Source: Salticus scenicus
Taxonomy: Eukaryota; Arthropoda; Arachnida; Araneae; Salticidae
Direction: 5' to 3'
NCBI GenBank assembly: GCA_963930645.1
Contig: OZ005662.1
Location: 101,602,436 to 101,666,435 of the forward strand
Length of the DNA: 64,000 nt
Shown in pieces: positions 10,427-21,790 of the stretch. The notes beneath the pieces were generated by a model that saw only the letters and a list, made by a program, of their open reading frames with translations, had not been told where the DNA came from and did no database searches. The translations under genes were made by a program, and so were the position numbers. The stretch's first letter is position 1. The number at the start of each line of letters is the position of its first letter.

Positions 10427-11082
10427 TCGACACCGGTTATAACGTACTGTCAGGGGACCAGAAAATATGGTACGTTATAACCGAAGTACGTTATAAGCAA
10501 TATTTCCAATATAATTTAGTGCCTAAGAAAAGAAAAAGGGGCATAATAGCACTCGCAATAATAGAGATTTTAAATAGAAAGTTTATGATTTTCTCAAAAT
10601 AAAATAAGAAAAAAAAAAAAAAAAAAAAAAAAAAAACATTTTACTACTTACATGTTTATTTAGAAAAATAATCTCTTATTTTTCGTTGTTTTCTTTGATT
10701 AGATGACACAGTAAAAATTACATTTTCAATATTTATAATGGAACTTTGCAGAGTCTCTGAATAGTCAGTATGGAATTCAACGAACCGCGATAAAGTTTTA
10801 AAGGTATAAAGGAGATATAAGGCGATAAAGGAGACATCGAAAGACGGTATCCAAGAAAATATACCGATTTCCAAACCAGAAATACAAGGTTGACATCCAA
10901 TTTTGGCTTTTTATTCCAGTCTAAAAGGTACGATATAACCAGATTAAGGCTTTTGCATAGTCCGTTATAGATGAAGATGTAAACCATTACATTATATAGG
11001 GTTTCATTCGGGACCAAGCATCTGAGTACGTTATAAGCGAAAGTACGCTATATCCCAGGTACGTTATAACCGGTGTCGACTG
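10424..11082 (-). mobile_element. pogo/Tigger-like DNA transposon, internally deleted
   Basis: A perfect 24 bp terminal inverted repeat, CAGTCGACACCGGTTATAAC plus GTAC, lies at 10424 and mirrored up to 11082, flanked by TA on both sides. This is the hallmark of Tc1/mariner-pogo elements. Inside each end the palindrome-containing motif TACGTTATAA recurs (about 10471, 10487, 11026 and the TIR itself), as subterminal transposase-binding repeats often do. The 659 bp body retains only the 3' end of a transposase gene on the minus strand. Confidence 0.85.
10656..10874 (-). pseudogene. C-terminal remnant of a Tigger/pogo-type transposase
   Basis: A 72-residue minus-strand frame. It contains an amphipathic stretch (LYLLYTFKTLSRFVEFHTD), an SSIINIENVIF segment and the basic C-terminus QRKQRKIRDYFSK. 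The pattern of a Leu-rich helix with RxFVE, an IE-x-V segment and a final KQ-x-x-I-x-D-[YF]-F-x-K is typical of the end of pogo/Tigger/jerky transposases (DDE_1 superfamily). The DNA-binding and catalytic parts are missing. An overlapping 94-residue frame (10733-11017) may hold frame-shifted upstream sequence. The remnant lies wholly inside the TIR element in one orientation, which supports the assignment. Confidence 0.65.
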
Positions 11083-12336
11083 TATATATATAAACAAGTG
11101 TAATTCTCAATTTAATTCACATAATATATTTCCAATTTCTAATACAGGAGGACAAAAGTACACAGAAAGTTTAAAGCTTCACTTAGAGAATAACAGGAGT
11201 GGGAAATTGATGCAGAACTTATACCGATATTTATAAAACAAAATTTTCTCCTTCTTAAACTGACGGATTTATAAGTAAATATAAGTTTCAAACAATTATC
11301 AGTATGAGTTCTGCACCAATTTTCCACCCCTGGAATAATGATATCCCCATGCCCATCGGTGGTCGAGAAATTGCTCGCAAAGCTAGTAGATTGGAAGTGC
11401 GTGTTTGTATTTATGCACAGCCGTTCGAAGTTATTCGAAGTTTTCTCTGAAACTCGAGTAATTCATACTAGGAATCCGTTCGCTTACTTCGCTCGCTCCG
11501 TGTTCACTTATATCTAGTTACCATGTGTAGACAGAAGGCTTTGATCTATACGCTGCAAAATGATCATAATTAAAGGTGATAATAAAGCGATTATTCTTAT
11601 CGCTGTGGAGCCTCTTCAAATCCCTCGATTTTAGTTAAAACTGATATAAATGTTATGTAGATGTTGTAAATAATATGCCTTAAAGGAAAACAATAAGTAT
11701 TATAATACAGTTATGTAATGATGAGAAAAGTTATTTAGGTAATGTATAATAAATAACAGAAATTTTACTACCACGTATGAAATTAGGGTATTTCTTATTT
11801 TTAGAGAGAAATATTTTGATTTACATAATCTGAATTATACATTAGATTTTTAAAAAATTTTATCAGTTTATTTATTTTTGATTGTATGATATATTTCTTG
11901 TATAATAAATAGAATTTTTTTATACATAATTTTTTTTTTTTCATAAAATTCTGAAAATATGATGAACTATAATAATCTTAATCATTGTAATTTTTTTTTC
12001 TTGTACACTATATATTTTGTAAACTCCAGAACGAAATATGTTGATGAGAAACGATACTACTCTAGGATTACTTTTGAATTTGTTAATTTAAAAAACAATA
12101 CTTCATTCCTATCGTTTACTTGTGTACTTTTATACGGTGTCTTTCTGTTTTCAAAAACTAACAAATTATTCATTTATAAAATATTAAAAAAAAAAAATCT
12201 ATTTATTTTTAATCGTATGACATATTTTGTGTATAATAAATACCGATTTGCTATACATAAACTTTTTTTTATATTAAATTCTGAAAACAGGATGAGCTCT
12301 TATAATCTCAATTTTTCGTAAGTTGTCCGCATAGCA
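11083..12336. other. Intergenic, nothing recognised
   Basis: No convincing gene. Two related segments (about 11840-11960 and 12160-12300) share the order of (a)tttatttttnatngtatgayatattt, ataataaatanngattt and ataaanttttttttnataaaattctgaaaa, so this is a two-unit tandem duplication that recurs around 12520-12640. Confidence 0.4.
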
Positions 12337-12500
12337 CACTGTTAAAAAAAAATGCAATTTTGCTGCCAAAATTTCTCTGTAATATGAGAAAAAAGTCGTA
12401 AATTACGGAAAAATTACGTTGACAAAACATATTTTTCTGTGATTACAGAGAATTTCTGGCAGCAAAGTTGCTTTTTTTTTTTTTTTTTTTTTTAACAATG
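12337..12500. mobile_element. Palindromic MITE, CACTGT ends (copy 2)
   Basis: Same family as 745-893. It starts CACTGTTAAAAAAAAATGC, and the inner arms TTGCTGCCAAAATTTCTCTG and CAGAGAATTTCTGGCAGCAA mirror each other. The right end reads AACAATG, one substitution from the expected AACAGTG. Arms have expanded A/T runs. Confidence 0.7.
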
Positions 12501-12887
12501 CATACAAATTATAAACTTCATCACGAAATATGTTGATGAGAAAAGATACTATTCTAGGATTAATTTTCAATTCGTTAATAATAAAAAAAATAATAATAAT
12601 AATACTTCGTTCCTACCGTTTATGTTCATATGATGTCTTTCTGTATTTTAGCAAATTATTGATTCTTTAAATCTTTCCAAATTATGAAAAAAAGAAAAGA
12701 AAAGAAAGAAAGAAAGAACATAATCATCTTACACTGGCTAAACATGCATAAAAAATAATTTTATTAAGGACACCGAAGAGCTGAAAGGGCAGGAATCTGG
12801 GCTCTGCAATCGCTCGAAGGGGCTAGCTGGTATCCGAATTCATTAGGGCCGTGGTCGGGGTAAACTTTTACACTCACACACATATAT

Positions 12888-13320
12888 ATATATATGTTAC
12901 GGTCAATGTGATTAATTAGAAATTATTAATAATAACCAGCGATTATTAATAATAACAAATTAAGCCGGTTTAAGGAAATAATTTATGAGAATTAATCACA
13001 TTGTTCGATTATTATTAATAATTACTAAAGAGCTTTTATCAATGTAATGATTAATGATTTTCCTAGAGATTTCTATTACTAAGGTATGACTAATTTATCA
13101 CAATAAACAAACTTCCTTTATAATTATTATAAGTCACCAGTTAATGTGATTAATGCCCATTATTGTGATTAATGTCCATTGTGATTAATGTCCATTATCA
13201 CATTCACCAAAATCATTTGGTAATTATTTATAACAACTGGTTAAAGTGATTAATGTCCATTAATTAATCACATTCACCAAAAGAGGCGGTCATTTATATA
13301 TAAAAAAGAGTAAACTCACT
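12888..13320. repeat. GTGATTAAT-rich repeat block
   Basis: The motif GTGATTAATGTCCATT and its reverse ATTAATCACA recur many times in both orientations; tight tandem copies lie at 13145-13200. It also contains repeated AATTATTAATAATAA phrases that reappear to the right of the next array (15398-15440), so the array at 13.35-15.4 kb probably inserted into this repeat. Confidence 0.6.
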
Positions 13321-13349
13321 GAATCACTGATTACTGACTCAACACAGCC

Positions 13350-15110
13350 GTAGCGATTCTATGGGAGATACAGTCACAAATTTTGATGAGCAGGTTGGTT
13401 TTAGGTCCCTGACCTCCACTAAGGCGGGATTTTGCGAAATACCGCCCCATTTCCCCCTGAGAGAGGCAGAAGACAAAAACACCTTTATAAGCATAACTCG
13501 GCTCCAAATTACTTCACGATGCAGAAATTGCATATGGGGAGACTAGACTTGAATAAGAAAAAAAAAAAAAATCCTTTTCTGCGGTTTTGAAATTTAGGAT
13601 TTTTTAAGGGTGGAGGGGGTAGGATTTTCGGAGGCAAATGTGGAAAAGTACGGATTTTCGAGTAAAATTCCACCGGTAATAGCTGAAAGATATAAAAAAC
13701 CACCAAGCGTCTTCTTGAAGATATTTCTAAATACTCATTTTTGTTTTTTACCGATTTTTGATATTGGGGGGAGTTACGAGGGGGTAAATTCGAGCCCCGC
13801 CCTTTTAGCGCTAAATTCGTCCGGGGAAATCTATAGGATCTGAGGTCACAAATTTTAGTGTGTGGTTTATTTACGTATATCCAACACCCATTGTAACGGT
13901 ATACGGAAATTCACCCGCCTTTCACCTCTTGGGGGTGAGGGGCAATAAACACGTTTTCAAGCATACATAAATTTGCTTCAAATTCTTTCAGTAAGATTAA
14001 TTTTTATGTGTGGGTTGTTTATGCTTTCACAACCCGTACTATATAAGGATTTTACGAAATTTCCCCTTGCCCCCTTTAAGGGCGGGGGGGAAGGGTAAAA
14101 ATGCGCTTTTGAGAATAACTCTGCTCCAAATTATCGCAGGACAGCAATTTTTTGATATTTCGATTGCTTATGCGTACTCAAAAAAAAAAAAAAAAAAAAA
14201 ATGCTACAAATAAATTTTGTGAAATTCCACCCTATCCCACTTGGGGGGTGTGAGAAGGGGGGTAAAAAACGTGTTTCCATGCGTAACTCTGCTCCGAACT
14301 ATCTTAAAATGGCCATTTTGTATGTGCGGGCTGGTCATGTGTTTCCAACATGCAATGTAAAAGGATTATTCGAAATTTCACCTTTCCCCTTTCAAAGGCG
14401 CAGGGAATGGGGGTGGGGGTGGGGGCAAAAACACGTTTTTAAGAGTAACTCTACTCCAATTTATCTCAGGAAAGCGATTTTTTGACATGTCGTTTGATTA
14501 TGTGCACTCAACACACACACTACAAAGGGATTTTTTGAAATTCCGTCCTATCCTCCCCCTTGGGGATTGGAGGGATACAAGACATGTTTACATGCGTAAC
14601 TCTGTTCTATATTACCTTAGAATGGCAATTTTTGATGTATGGGGTTTTTATTCATACTCAACACACACTACAAAAGGATTTTGGGAAATTCCACCCTACC
14701 GTCACTTTGATGGTGGGGGGGTGGGGCAAAATTATGTATCCATGCGTAACTCTGCTCTAAATTATCTTAAGAAAGAGATTTTTGATGTGTGGGTCAGTAA
14801 TATGTATCTAACTTACAGTGTAAAGAGATTCTGCGAAATTCCCACTCCCTTCCCACCTTTTAAAAACGGGAGTGGGGGGGGGGGGGTTAAAAACATATTT
14901 CAAAACATAACTCTGTTTTAAATAATCTCTGGATCTCGGTTTTTTTTATGTGTCGGATAGGTATGTGTATGTAACATGCACTATAAAGGGATTTTTCGAA
15001 ATTACCCACTCTCCCCTTTTAGGGGCCGGCGGGGCAAAAAATACGTTTTTAAGCTTTAATCTCTTCCAAATTACCTTAGAATGACGAATTTTGGTGTGTG
15101 GGTGTTGATT
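13350..15110 (+). repeat. Degenerate tandem array, about 150-190 bp units
   Basis: About ten diverged units. Each unit contains, in order, GGGATTTTGCGAAATTCCACC, C-rich and G-rich runs, a GGNAAAAACGTGTTTNNAAGC block, ATAACTCTGCTCCAAATTAT, TTAGAATGGCAATTTTTGAT and TGTGGGTNNNTNATG. Several apparent ORFs cross it (for example 14487-14921), but they are frame-wandering readings of the repeat and not genes. It may be the body of a Helitron ending at 15396. Confidence 0.75.
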
Positions 15111-15364
15111 AAGTGTACGCAATATGCACTTTCATGGGAGTTCGCAAAACTTTCAAATTCACCCGCGAGGGAGGGGGAGTAAAAAGCAGGTAAGGCGTTG
15201 CCGAAGGCATTAGGGCTCCAGACCCGACGACGTGTGGCAAGCGGGAAAACCACTACGGAAGATAGTGAGAACTTTAACTTAGATTTTTATTGATTTCAAT
15301 GACTTTCTTTTGTAAGATTTTTTTTATTATTGATAATATGGTATTTTTAGAATTCATTTCAATG

Positions 15365-15397
15365 AAATGACCAACGAAGCGGGCAAAGTCTGCTAGT
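15365..15397 (+). mobile_element. Helitron-like 3' terminus
   Basis: The sequence CAACGAAGCGGGCAAAGTCT followed by GCTAGT resembles the 3' ends of arthropod Helitrons, which end in CTAG before a target T. A related string (CAGCGAAGCGAGAAAAGCC) lies inside the Helitron at 62-63 kb. No strong hairpin precedes the CTAG here, and the matching 5' TC end was not found. Confidence 0.4.
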
Positions 15398-15729
15398 TAT
15401 TAATAATCGCCGGCTATTATTAATAATAATTGGATTTATTACTTTAACCGTTGCACACACACACATATATATATATATAAGAATATATTTATTATTCTGT
15501 AAACATTATTTTTTTCTTTTATGTTTCTGAAGGAAACAGCCAGTAAATATTTCACATATTTAAGTAAAAATCATTGCTTTTATTACCAGTAAAACATAAA
15601 ATTAGAATTTTCAATTTTATTTAAGATGGATTTTAAAAGAAGTTAAAGAATTCTTTATCCACATAAAATAAGTTGAATTTTCATGATGTTTATTTTAATA
15701 ATGTTTTTCTCAAGGTTTAATACGCTAGA

Positions 15730-15845
15730 AAAAAAAAAAAAAAAAAAAAGATGAAAGATGAAAGAAAGAAAAGAAAGAAAGAAAGAAAAGAAAAGAAATG
15801 ACAGAAAGAATAAAAAAAAAAAAGAAAGAAAGAAAGAAAGAAAAA
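15730..15845. repeat. A-rich/GAAA low-complexity tract
   Basis: Poly-A followed by irregular GAAA and AAGA units. It yields spurious Phe/Ser-rich ORFs on the minus strand. Confidence 0.9.
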
Positions 15846-16245
15846 TCTTTGTTGAAACAACAAAAGTTTCTTGAACCAACAAAAAATTTTGTTGAAAAAA
15901 TAACAATATTTTCAATCAACCATTTTTTTCTGCTGATATAGCCTCAACAAGAACTATGTTGTTTCAATTAAAATTAATTGTTTCAATTAAAATTCATTTC
16001 AACAAAACCTTTTGTTGAAACAGAAACCAATTTTTTTTTAACAACAAAACCATTTCTTAAATCAACCAAATTCCTTTGTTTATATAGCCTCAACAAAAAC
16101 ATTTTGTTTCAATTAACATTTTCTTGTTTCATCAAAATTTTTTGTTGAAACATGAAAACAAATTTTTAAATCAACCAAATATTTTCGTTGATATATTATC
16201 AACAAAAACTTTGTTGTTTCAATTAAAATTTCTTTTAATGCACAT
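15846..16245. repeat. TTGTTGAAACAA repeat cluster
   Basis: Three or more units of roughly 120 bp built from CAACAAAAACTTTGTTGTTTC, AATTAAAATT and TTTTTGTTGAAACA. Each unit is itself partly palindromic (TCAACAAAAxxxTTTTGTTGA). No coding potential. Confidence 0.65.
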
Positions 16246-17967
16246 TTAAGCAAAAATTAATCCTAATCTACCCTGTTAAGGAAAACGTAAATTTCGAATA
16301 ACTTACGAAGTTCTTAAACTAGAGTTTTGTAAGTGTCATAAGAAATATAATTGTTTTGACCTCTCTGCGATCATTTATTCTTGAGATATCATTTACACAG
16401 TATAACAAACTAACATATTAATTCATTAACAAAGTAAAAGATACTCTACTGACGGAAACCATAATAACCTTGTCATTTTCGGATTTCTCACACATCAAAA
16501 GGTGTAAAAAACTCAAAAAACCAAAGTCGAAAATTTTTACGATTACCCATGTTTCCTATACTTTAAGTATGGCGAGGATTTAAAAGACAAACGTCATTAA
16601 TTGTAATTTGTGGCTGAAGAACACACACACATGCAAAATTTATGAATTTTTTTTCTATATTTACCACGAATTTTAGTAAAAATTTTGAATATGTAAGGTA
16701 TACTTTTATTAGTGTATATTTTTAATCGTATATACGCGTGTCTATGTAAATTTTAATTCATAGATACAGATAACATTTGAATAAAAAATAAATAAATTCC
16801 TACCCAATTTTGTAACACTTAGTTGATAAATTTAAACCAAATTCCTTCTCTTATTCAATGAAGACATGGTAACTAAATATGTTTTGAAATTATTTAATAC
16901 TTAAAATTGTAAATAATAATAATTCGATAAACTAATTATTTGATGCAAACATTTTTTATCGAGATATATTGGAGTGAGGAAATAATCAAAGATTGCAATT
17001 AGTGAATGCTGGTGTGTACTCCAATAAGCAGTTTTTTAAAAAAAATTATTCATTAAAAAAAAAAAAAAAAGAAAAGAAAAAAGAAATTGGATTTGTAATA
17101 GTACAAAAATATTGAAAACCACTTTTATTGTTTTCTTTTTCACTCATTTAAATTTCAATAAAATGCAACACTTTTTTTTTTTTCTTTTTTTGAAAAAAGT
17201 AAAAATGTCTGAATTAATTAATCTTCAGAATTTTACATTTAGTTGAATCGATTTTCGTTTGCTACAGAAATAAAAGAAACAAATTAATACCAGAAAAAAA
17301 AAAAAAAAAAAATAGTGCAGGTTCAATTCCTGCATAAATTTTAAAAGTATATTAAAGATATAAAAAAATATTCATTATTAATTTTTCCGTTACTTGTACA
17401 AATTTCAATAACTTGTAGCATTTGGAGTAATCCTTATTAAGATTAGGATAATTCAGAAATACTTTAAAATTTCGTTATTTCAACATTGTTTAAAAACATC
17501 AATTAAAGCTCCTCCTTATTATTATTATCTCTTTTATCAATTAAAGCTCCCCTTGAACTACAGACTTTCAGACTTAACAAAATAGGTTAAAAAAATTTCA
17601 CTGCAGTAAAAATGAACTCGCAGCTCAAATAAAATGTTTCTTTAGCTTTAATTGTTTTCCGTTAATTTCAGCAAGAAAGGAAATGAAGTAAAATGTTCTG
17701 CATAATGGTAAGATTTCTTATGGTGGAGGAGAACATGAATTATCGAATTTCCATTATGAAAAAGCTTTTAAAAGAAGTCTTCAGTTAGACAGTGCAGTCA
17801 TTGGTCTCAACACGTAATTTTCAAAAAAAAAAAAAAAAAAAAAAAACTGTATTGTGTTCGTATAAAATACAGGTTTATACAAATTTTCGTAAAAAATATT
17901 GTTACAAAAGATTAAGTCTTCTCCCCTGCATCTTTTATCCTGTTTCAGTGAAAGTAATTTTACATGC

Positions 17968-17990
<23 letters not shown>
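16246..17990. other. Intergenic with dispersed repeat traces
   Basis: No gene. The segment 16290-16600 shares AACTTACGAAGTT and a TTTTCGGATTTCTCACAC phrase with 47560-47860, so it is a dispersed repeat. Several long poly-A tracts follow (about 17056, 17295, 17822, 17971). Confidence 0.4.
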
Positions 17991-18002
<12 letters not shown>

Positions 18003-18037
18003 GAGAATTCATTCCCTTTCAGTCAAGTCAGTCTTCG

Positions 18038-18640
18038 CGACAAATTTGTCAACTTTGTGACCAAATTTGTCGAAAAATAATAATATAGGGTTTCCAAAAT
18101 TTCGAAGCTCTACTATGCATACGAACCCAGGTACAGAACTTTCCATGGAATTCTGGATGGAACTACCACCAAACCCCTTCGGCAAAAGATATAAATTAGA
18201 GTGATTTGACTTTTGATAGAGTGAGTGAAGTCACTGCGAGTGAATGTTGTTCAGAGAGTTATTCTAAGAAATTGCATTGTGGAGACTGTTATCCAAGCAA
18301 CTGAACTTTGTTCACGAGCCAGCAAAAACTCCTGTTTTGGAGTATTTGCTGATGCTGACGTTGACGCTATTTGCTTTACTCCTGTGGAACAAGTGACTGT
18401 TTTCTTGGACTGTTCCACACCATTCATCGAATAGTGATTTTTGCGATAGGAATGATAGCTTCATTTGACTGTTTTCAGAATACCTGAAAATTTGTTTTAC
18501 ACCACCTGAATGTCTCAAAGATAATATTTTTATGTATCTTGTCAAGTAAACTATAGAATAATTTTTAGTCCATAGCTGTGATGTTAAACTCGAAAATAAA
18601 GTGCTGTCAGATAAGAAGATTGTTTTTATTTACGGCTTAT
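18038..18640 (+). other. Promoter-plus-poly(A) module, possible solo LTR
   Basis: A TATA-like GATATAAATT (about 18188) lies some 400 bp before AATAAA (18595-18600). The stretch between is less AT-rich than its flanks and has no conserved ORF. Such a compact promoter-to-polyadenylation unit resembles an LTR. It starts with a perfect hairpin, CGACAAATTTG (18038-18048) mirrored at 18062-18072. TG...CA ends and a target duplication could not be fixed. Confidence 0.25.
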
Positions 18641-18649
18641 TTTATCTAT

Positions 18650-19590
18650 TTTCCTGGTGTATTGCGGTTATTCATCTTGTTTGCTTAAGAACAATTTCCA
18701 TATGAACTTTAGCGCAAGAACTTCATCATAATTGTGCTCATAATCTCACATTTAAAAGACGATTTGGTAGAATTAAAAGTATATTAAGCCTTGTATTCAT
18801 GGCTGGCTGTTCGCCAGAGCGGTGGTGGTGCCATCTATTGATTTAAATCGAAATCATCTTATTAAGATGCAAATTTTTAAAGCCAAAATTATATAGGTAT
18901 CATATTTTTGATTCAAATAATGAATGTTATTTCTTTTTATTTATTTATTTTGGAGACAGATTTATTAACAATACAATTTCTGTTACATATAGTAATATGT
19001 TAATTTAATTACGTAAAATTGTATGAAATATTTGACTTTTCTTATGTAATAATAATTTAATTTAATTCTAAGAATTTTTAAGTTAGCAGCGTAAAAAAAA
19101 AAGGATAGTTTTAATTAAATTGTCAGCAAATTTTGATAAGGTAAATGTATCGAACGAAATGGAGGGTAGCCTTCATGGTGAGGTATTTCAGGTTACAATG
19201 TGCTGAATGATCGGTCATATTGCTTTTTAATAACACGGATATATTTCCTCCTGTAATAGCAATTAATGAGAATAAATAAATGTAGAACTGAGTAGCGATC
19301 GCCTAAGAATTTCTCAAAAATTAAAAATGATACATTATTCTTTTTACAAATTTAAAATATGATATATTATATCGAATAGCCATTTATGAAATTAGTAAGC
19401 ACTTTTCAGAAGAAAGTTCGGAGAGAACGTTAAAGGTTTAATGTAGTTAAATAAAACTTCTACTTATTTATTATTAGAGTATATTAGCATTAGCAAAAGT
19501 GACTTATTCTTTTTCGTTAATAAAAATATGATAATAATAAGTAAATAAATTTATCTCATAATAAGAAAGCACCACAGAACTGATGTTTTA
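18650..19590. other. Intergenic, nothing recognised
   Basis: AT-rich without coding-like ORFs or clear tandem structure. Confidence 0.4.
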
Positions 19591-19594
19591 AAAT

Positions 19595-20028
19595 AATAAG
19601 TACAAAACTTTGAATAAATACCATAAAATGCAAAATACTGGCAACAATTGTTTCGGTTAAAAAAATACACGACCCTTCGTCAGGCGAGCAAAATAAGCAC
19701 AAGTGCTGCAATCAAAGCGGCAACGCACAAACCATTTTTAGAGAAGAGCTAAAATACATAAAGATGAATGTAAATATAAATACTGTCGTGATCAGAATTA
19801 TCAAATAGAAGCTAATAAATAATTGTTATATTCGTAATTTTATTTATTTATTTATTTTCTTCTTCTATTTGATAATTCTGCTCTCACCAGTATTTATATT
19901 TACATAAGTGTCTATATATTTTCGCTTTAAATTTATCGCCTGGCGAAGGGTCGTGTGTTTTTCGACCCGAAACAATTGCTGCAAATTTATTGCATTTTAT
20001 GGTGTTAATTCAAAGTTTTGTACTTATT
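19595..20028. repeat. PLE-related foldback (head-to-head copies)
   Basis: A 434 bp imperfect palindrome. The outer ends AATAAGTACAAAACTTTGAA and TTCAAAGTTTTGTACTTATT mirror each other. The inner arms TCTATTTGATAATTCTG and CAGAATTATCAAATAGA flank the centre near 19820. Each arm carries a CTGRCGA...GAAAC motif with the stem GGGTCG/CGACCC. A related foldback lies at 60561-60770. Inverted partial copies are typical of Penelope-like insertions, though no PLE coding sequence is present. Confidence 0.55.
19940..19973 (+). ncRNA. Hammerhead-like core, degenerate
   Basis: CTGGCGA (19940-19946), stem GGGTCG/CGACCC (19948-19953 with 19963-19968) and GAAAC (19969-19973). The opposite arm has the better box CTGACGA (minus strand, 19677-19683) with GAAAC at 19650-19654 but a poorer stem. 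The A-to-G change in the box here should abolish cleavage. As in the motif at 4329, one unpaired base separates box and stem. Confidence 0.4.
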
Positions 20029-20558
20029 AAACGTATCTAATGTTTCTAATTCTGAAGTAATTGGAATCACCATATTTACAACCTTTCAGACTTAACAAAG
20101 CGAAGAAAATTTTATGAATTTTCTATGTATTTAACAAGTAAGTTTGATTAAAAAATGGCTCTTTTTTATATGTATAAAATAAAGGTTTATACAATATTCG
20201 TCTAAAATATTACGGATTTAAAAGAAGAAAAAAAACCTTCAATTTATTTCTAATTTTATGAATTATTTTTATGATAAATCCGCAAATGAAACATGAAACA
20301 TTTAACATTATCAGTAAATCACTAAAGTTTCTAAATTTGTTAAGTATTTCTTCACATATTCAATAAAATATTTAAATTGGAAATCATCCAATTACTTTTG
20401 AACACATAGTGTATAATACATATATTTATAAAATTTGGATTCCTTAAGGACAGTATTAATTAAAATTAACACTACTGAATTATTAGGTGGGAGGGGGGGG
20501 GGGGGAGAAATGCTTGGATGTGTCCAATATTTTCCTTGTTGTCTTTTACTACAAATAA

Positions 20559-21174
20559 CACTGCTCGGCTTAAAAATTGCTTCTGACACCATTTCAGTAT
20601 ATTCTTATGTAAAATGACCTCATGAATCCAAATTTTACGCCCATTTTGCCCTAGCACACACCGTTTTTTAGGAACGCCCCCTATTTTTTATCATTTTTCG
20701 ATGATTTTGTGGCTATAAATTTGATTTTTAGGAGGGGAGAGGATTACTTTAAGTGTTAAATATCTTCTGAGGGGCTACAGAGTTGGAAAATTCTAAAACA
20801 CCGACATTTGCGACAAAGGGAAAAAAAAAATTTTGGAGAGTGGGGGAGGAGGATTTGCCTCTGAAATTATGTATTACATATCTTATATTTTTTTATCTGT
20901 TATTCATGTTATTTTTTAAACTTATATATTTTTTTAATTTTAGATGTTAAATTAATTCTTTTTCATTCTTCAAATCAAATTCACGGTCATAAAATTACCG
21001 AACAGTGATAAAAAATGAGGGAGGGGGTGGTGTTTCTAGAAAACAGTGAGTGACTGGGCAAAATGGGAGTCATATTCGGATTCAGGAGGTTATTTTACAT
21101 AAGAATCAGCAAGAATGTATCAGAACTCGTTTTTTTTTTTTTTTTTTTTTTTTTGTTGTTGTTATAGAGCAGTG
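20559..21174. mobile_element. 0.6 kb CACTG-type TIR element (copy 2)
   Basis: Ends CACTGCTC (20559) and GAGCAGTG (to 21174). The interior matches copy 1 at 5611-6215, including TGGCTATAAATTTGATTTTT, the phrase GGGGCTACAGAGTTGGAAAA and the inverted CATATTCGGATTCAGGAGG arm. No ORF of note. A 32-base T run has expanded near the right end. Confidence 0.75.
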
Positions 21175-21179
21175 TAATT

Positions 21180-21600
21180 TTTTTTAATTCCACGGTGATT
21201 TTTTATTTATAATTCTGATTGTACCCATTTATAGGAAATTTTGTCCTATACCGCCATATTAAAAAATTTGAAAAATTGGGATGGTAACAACACCTTTTTA
21301 ACGAAAAAAAAAAAAAAAAAGAAAAATGTTTACAGATAGTAATTTATACAGCCGAACCTCGTTAACGGGAATCTTAAGGGGAATAAAAAAAATTTTCATG
21401 TTATCTGTAGTTCATTCTATCAGCAACTAATATTTGTATAACTAAAATAATTTTCATTTTGATGGGGATTGTGGAAACAGTTCATGTTAAAAGTAATTCA
21501 CGTTAACAATGTTCACGTTAACGAGGCTCGACTGTATTATGGTGCAACAGATTATCAATTTGTATGAAATTTTCTGCAGTAGTTCTTAAGATAGCTGCCA

Positions 21601-21631
<31 letters not shown>

Positions 21632-21790
21632 TTCGTATCCGCACAGAGAGACGTTTTCTAAAAATGACCACATTATGTTTTAGACTTCTTAAAACGTATA
21701 AAATCATCGAAAACGAGAATTCGAAAATTTTCATGTAACCAATACTTTCTTCTATCGTTTATGGGAGAAAGTAAAAATGATTTTCTACAC
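21180..21790 (+). repeat. ACTTTCTTCTAT family fragment, split by a MITE
   Basis: Contains the family phrases GAAATTTTGTCCTATACCGCC, TTTTCTAAAAATGACCA, CTTAAAACGTATAAA and a terminal AATACTTTCTTCTATCG...GAGAAAGTA (to about 21772). A TIR element (21349-21534) and an (ATT)n tract (21602-21632) are inserted inside it. Compare 32347-33131 and 58337-59158. Confidence 0.6.
21349..21534. mobile_element. TA-flanked pogo-like MITE
   Basis: 186 bp between TA dinucleotides. It starts CAGCCGAACCTCGTTAACGG and the right end, read from the other strand, starts CAGTCGAGCCTCGTTAACGT. Several internal GTTAACG-type repeats lie near each end. No transposase. Nested in an older repeat. Confidence 0.75.

Noticed and set aside
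11363..11391. Short stem CGAG/CTCG followed by CAAAGCTAGT, a possible Helitron end
   Set aside because: A 4 bp stem and no matching 5' end; too weak to call.
11959..12321. 120-codon ORF rich in Phe, Asn and Tyr
   Set aside because: Composition is what AT-rich DNA gives by chance; it spans a tandem duplication and shows no domain.
13145..13200. Regularly repeated GTGATTAATGTCCATT considered as a CRISPR array
   Set aside because: No unique spacers between repeats, eukaryotic context and no cas genes; it is a simple tandem repeat.
14487..14921. 144-codon ORF within the tandem array
   Set aside because: The reading follows repeat units and changes character with each unit; no domain, and the same phrases appear in other frames nearby.
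15655..15919. Phe/Ser-rich minus-strand ORFs
   Set aside because: Direct translation of the GAAA and poly-A tract.
18225..18434. 69-codon plus-strand ORF with several Cys
   Set aside because: Lies in the possible LTR-like unit; no homology signal or start context, and the opposite strand is equally open.
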